The translations under genes were made by a program, and so were the position numbers. Positions 52,382-54,818 of a DNA stretch of 54,818 nucleotides are shown here, piece after piece (position 1 is the first letter of the stretch; each line of letters begins with the position of its first letter). The notes under the pieces are model-generated. The model searched no databases. It was not told the DNA's origin and saw nothing but the letters and a program-made list of their open reading frames with translations. Source of the stretch: Treponema sp. (GTDB lineage Bacteria; Spirochaetota; Spirochaetia; Treponematales; Treponemataceae); assembly GCA_024696155.1 (NCBI GenBank), contig JAILHD010000034.1, forward strand, positions 1 through 54,818, given 5' to 3'.

Positions 52382-52454
52382 GGCGACCTAGCTCAGTTGG
52401 TAGAGCACACGGCTCATATCCGTGATGTCAATGGTTCAATCCCATTGGTCGCTA
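52382..52454 (+). tRNA. tRNA with anticodon CAT (elongator Met likely)
   Basis: Acceptor GGCGACC/GGTCGCT closes with G1-T72, anticodon stem CACGG/CCGTG around CTCATAT, T-loop TTCAATC, discriminator A. The paired 1-72 end argues against initiator. A lysidine-type tRNA-Ile2 cannot be excluded from sequence alone. Confidence 0.93.
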
Positions 52455-52456
52455 TC

Positions 52457-52483
52457 AGGCTTCCTAAACAGGAAGCCTTTTTT
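52457..52483 (+). terminator. tRNA-Met terminator
   Basis: AGGCTTCC-TAAACA-GGAAGCCT followed by a T-run, directly after the tRNA. Confidence 0.88.
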
Positions 52484-52852
52484 ATTTTAACTTCCAGTGC
52501 ATATTACGTTAATAAATTAATGAAAATTAACAGAAATTAACGAAATATAGGTATATTGTTAATTTATTTTTAGACTTTTTTCTTTGATGACTGCATCTGA
52601 ATTTTGTGTTATTCTAGTTTAACCCGCATGATTTGCTTTAATAATAATTCTATTTTTCAAGGAATATTTCTGGTGTTATTGAAGGCAAACAAACAATATT
52701 TCAATTGTAAATCTCGTATTTTTCCCTTTTCATTTTCTATCTATTCTCGCAAGCCGGATGGAAAATATCATAATTTCCGGAGAAAGTTTAATTACGTCAA
52801 TAACAATTGATGTGCCTAACTTCTTTACTCTAGGATGTTTCTGTTTTGTAAG
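52484..52852. other. AT-rich intergenic stretch without a supported gene
   Basis: No frame here has a start with a ribosome binding site or a recognisable product. A possible promoter is TTGATG (52584-52589), 17 bases, TGTTAT (52607-52612), with no gene behind it. A short imperfect palindrome CCGGA...TCCGG occurs near 52755-52781. It could hide a small RNA or a decayed gene. Confidence 0.4.
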
Positions 52853-52990
52853 GCATGTGGCGCGAGCATGGAGCTGCGCCGGAGGCGGCCTCTGGACTGA
52901 GGGAATGAGCGCAGCGAATGGACGAAGGAAGAGGCTGGAGCGGCAGCGGAACGGCGGAACGCGAGTGGGTGAAGGGGCTCGCCTGGACGA
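52853..52990. repeat. GC-rich repeat-like island
   Basis: About 140 bases of markedly higher G+C than the flanks, full of GGA/GCG words. It has possible stems GCGAGC/GCTCGC (52862-52867 with 52977-52982), CTGCGC/GCGCAG (52874 with 52909) and GCCTCT/AGAGGC (52888 with 52930); the last two cross each other. It lacks a credible reading frame. It resembles dispersed extragenic repeats or a fragment of transferred DNA. Confidence 0.45.
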
Positions 52991-53022
52991 TTAAAAATTT
53001 TTGCGTTGAATAATAAATTTTG

Positions 53023-53051
53023 TTGTTAATTCAGAATATTCAGAATATAAT
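53023..53051 (+). promoter_or_regulatory. Promoter of the small secreted-protein gene
   Basis: TTGTTA (53023-53028), 17 bases, TATAAT (53046-53051), about 48 bases before the ATG. Confidence 0.65.
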
Positions 53052-53098
53052 ATTTATATATAAAAAGTTGGTGGGAAATTATCTTGCAGGAGTTACAT

Positions 53099-53515
53099 AT
53101 GAAGAAACTTTTTATTTTAATTGCTATGGCAGTTATGGCTGTTCCGTCGCTCTGTGCAGCTGCAAAGAAGTCGGAAGTTACATATTTTAGTGTACCTGTT
53201 CTTAAGGTTTTGGATAGTAGAGATGCATACGTTGTGATTTATCAGAAAAATAAAATTGGAACAGGAACTGTGCTTCTTCCAAAAAGCTGGACACTTCCTA
53301 CTAAGAGTGGTGATACTCCGGTAAAACTTCGTCTTAGATCGGTAAGAACTATGAATGAAGCTTACTTTAGCGTTTACAAACGTAATGGGGAGTTCTATCG
53401 TGCTGTTCTTAATGTGCCTATGAAGAAGACTAATCCTATCTGGGGTATTGTTGATCAGAAAAATAATAAGCTTGAAGGGGCAGATAAAGATACTCTGGAA
53501 GAACTTGAATTGTAG
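53099..53515 (+). CDS. Small exported protein of unknown function
   Basis: A 138-residue protein with a classical signal peptide (MKKLFILIAMAVMAVPSLCAAA, cleavage probably after Ala in the CAAA region; no lipobox shape). The start is ATG 53099 with AGGAG 7 bases upstream. The mature part is basic and beta-rich (VTYFSVPVLKVLDSRDAYVVIYQKNKIGTGTVLLPKSW) and ends with an acidic tail. It has its own promoter and terminator, so it is a single-gene unit. I know no family; a periplasmic location is likely. Confidence 0.8.
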   Translation: MKKLFILIAMAVMAVPSLCAAAKKSEVTYFSVPVLKVLDSRDAYVVIYQKNKIGTGTVLLPKSWTLPTKSGDTPVKLRLRSVRTMNEAYFSVYKRNGEFYRAVLNVPMKKTNPIWGIVDQKNNKLEGADKDTLEELEL

Positions 53516-53541
53516 TAATTTTGCAAGTTATTTTGTAATAT

Positions 53542-53573
53542 AAAAGAGGGCAGTTTTGTCCTCTTTTTTTTTT
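53542..53573 (+). terminator. Terminator of the small secreted-protein gene
   Basis: AAAAGAGG-GCAGTTTTGT-CCTCTTTT continuing into a long T-run. Confidence 0.85.
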
Positions 53574-53601
53574 GCAAAAAATTAATTAATAAAGGTATTA
53601 T

Positions 53602-54588
53602 ATGAAACAAATTCTGGATTCTGATGTAGAAGCTTTAAAATCATTTATACAAAATCATGACTTTTTCTTTGTAATCGGGCATAAAGAGCCTGATGGAGAT
53701 TGTATGTCCAGCTGTCTTGGTGCTGCTGCAATTCTTGACGGTTTTAATAAACGATATCAGCTGCTTTCTGCAGGACCATTTAAAAGAAATGAAGTTCGCC
53801 GCTTTGAAGAGAAGTTTTCTGATATGATGGAATTTCTGGATGATAATGACAGAAAAAAGACGGGGCTTATAATTGTTGACTGTTCTGAATTGAGCCGTCT
53901 TGGAGAGATTGACGGGGATTTTGAAGGGCTTGATATTTTTGTAATTGATCACCATAAAACTTCGGGGCTTCCTGAAGGTGCGCAGGGCTTTATTGATTCT
54001 GATTCTCCTGCCTGTGCCTATATTGTTCAGAACTTTTATGAGCGTTTGATTGGCCCTGTGCCAGAAGAGCTTGCAAAAAATCTTTTCTTTGGACTTTGTA
54101 CGGATACGGGATTTTTCCGCTTTGTAAGTTCTAAGGGGGCTGATGTGTTTGATGGTGCTTCTCGGCTTGTAAAGGCTGGGGCGGATCCTAGAAAAACTTA
54201 TAATTTGATTAATTCTGGAAAGCCGTATTCAACCCGTAAGCTTTTGGGAACTCTTTTGATGAAGGCTGAGCGCTATCTTGAAGGTAAGCTTGTTATTACT
54301 ACTGAAAGTCTTGAAGATACTAAAAAATATGGTCTTGAAGGCCGTGATTCTGATGCGCTTTATCAGCTTTTTTTGGCAACAGAGGGCGTGCAGGCGGTGG
54401 TTTTCTTGCGTCAGGATACAGAAACAACCTGTACCGGCGGTTTCCGCTCGCTGGAAGAAATTGATGTTTCGCAGGTTGCGGCAAAATTTGGGGGCGGCGG
54501 ACACAAAAATGCCAGTGGTATGAGCTGTAATGGTAAGATTGAGACGCTTTTGCCACAAATTGTGAAAGAGTTCGCAAGAATTATGTAA
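53602..54588 (+). CDS. DHH/DHHA1 phosphoesterase (NrnA-like)
   Basis: A 328-residue cytoplasmic phosphoesterase. It has the DHH-family metal motifs GHKEPDGDCMSS near residue 26, IIVDCSE near 92 and VIDHHKTSG near 115, and the C-terminal DHHA1 motif GGGGHKNASG. Proteins of this layout degrade nano-RNAs, pAp or cyclic dinucleotide products such as pGpG or pApA; the exact substrate cannot be told. AAAGG precedes the ATG. It is followed by the structured repeat element at 54599. Confidence 0.92.
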   Translation: MKQILDSDVEALKSFIQNHDFFFVIGHKEPDGDCMSSCLGAAAILDGFNKRYQLLSAGPFKRNEVRRFEEKFSDMMEFLDDNDRKKTGLIIVDCSELSRLGEIDGDFEGLDIFVIDHHKTSGLPEGAQGFIDSDSPACAYIVQNFYERLIGPVPEELAKNLFFGLCTDTGFFRFVSSKGADVFDGASRLVKAGADPRKTYNLINSGKPYSTRKLLGTLLMKAERYLEGKLVITTESLEDTKKYGLEGRDSDALYQLFLATEGVQAVVFLRQDTETTCTGGFRSLEEIDVSQVAAKFGGGGHKNASGMSCNGKIETLLPQIVKEFARIM

Positions 54589-54598
54589 ATAAAAATGA

Positions 54599-54734
54599 CT
54601 CCCGGTCGCGTAGTGTGTGGCAAAACCGCGCGATAACGCGCTACACGCTGATTGTTGCAAAGAAACTATTTAATTGACCGCTCTCGCGGTCTAAACAATC
54701 AGAGTGTTTTTGCCCCACACTCCGCTCCCTAGCG
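54599..54734 (+). repeat. Multi-stem structured element, copy 2
   Basis: Homologous to 12377-12513 in the opposite orientation. Outer stem AGTGTGTGGCAAAA (54612-54625) with TTTTGCCCCACACT (54708-54721), one mismatch. GCGCG/CGCGC hairpin (54628-54641). Stem CTGATTGTT/AACAATCAG (54648-54656 with 54694-54702), inner GACCGC-TCTC-GCGGTC (54676-54691). The unpaired AAAGAAACTATT is the same in both copies. It lies between the DHH gene and a convergent gene. Confidence 0.65.
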
Positions 54735-54743
54735 TCTTTTTTT

Positions 54744-54818
54744 CTACCTTAATTCAGCGCCTTTTATGAATGTTTGAGCGTATTCAATAAGTTCTGCGAC
54801 CTCAGAGTCGGTGTAGGG
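54744..54818 (-). CDS. C-terminal end of a gene cut by the window edge
   Basis: An open frame enters from the right edge and ends at TAG (54746-54744), giving 24 residues PYTDSEVAELIEYAQTFIKG plus AELR. The residue composition looks like real coding sequence, and the convergent arrangement with the DHH gene fits. Too little is present to name a product. Confidence 0.5.
   Translation of the reverse strand, partial: PYTDSEVAELIEYAQTFIKGAELR

Noticed and set aside
52604-52994. Two short frames (52604-52810 and 52758-52994) in the gene-free region
   Set aside because: No ribosome binding site, no recognisable domain, and the second runs through the GC-rich repeat.

Overview
The window comes from a spirochaete chromosome, most likely a Treponema (moderate to low G+C). 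The best evidence is the periplasmic-type FlaB core flagellins, the flgN-flgK-flgL-fliW-csrA cluster, the flaG-fliD-tsaE-tsaB cluster, many short lipoproteins and a short Smc. Gene calls rest on motif recognition in the translated sequence; no database search was run.

Layout: (1) 1-12.4 kb: queA, then nitrogen and sulfur assimilation genes: asnB, metY with a MocR-type regulator and its apparent operators, and gltB-gltD. asnB and gltB each have a sigma70-like promoter followed by the same ~70-nt hairpin ending in a T-run. (2) 12.4-20.5 kb: an ABC-F ATPase, then rimP-nusA-infB-rbfA-truB, with a promoter and terminator hairpin in the leader. (3) 20.5-25.3 kb: a membrane GGDEF protein, tRNA-Val, a lipoprotein, a possible PilZ-like protein and an AI-2E-type permease. 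(4) 25.3-33.2 kb (minus strand): smc, a one-TM protein, a TPR lipoprotein, a SIMPL lipoprotein, serS and the permease, preceded by a family-4 glycosyltransferase. (5) 33.2-38 kb: a DEAD-box-type helicase and tig-clpP-clpX. (6) 38.0-38.8 kb: six tRNAs. (7) 39-50.6 kb: flagellar genes, including two complete flaB genes with long structured leaders and a flagellin remnant between them. (8) 50.6 kb to the end: rdgB, a sigma-factor-like gene, tRNA-Met, a GC-rich repeat, a small secreted protein, a DHH phosphoesterase and the tail of one more gene.

The flagellar part reads as one circuit. Sigma28-like promoters (TAAA-N15/16-CCGATGA) precede flgN and one flaB. FliW and CsrA are encoded at the end of the hook-filament junction operon. 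The leader of that flaB has two hairpins with AAGGA or AGGA in the loop, one of them covering the Shine-Dalgarno, as expected for CsrA sites.

The non-coding DNA is unusually rich. It holds the shared asnB/gltB leader element, a 137-nt multi-stem element present twice with compensatory changes, four copies of a palindromic T-tailed repeat with covarying outer stems, two CACGGAT palindromic arrays between convergent genes, GC-rich palindromes, and a three-way-junction-like leader before the second flaB.
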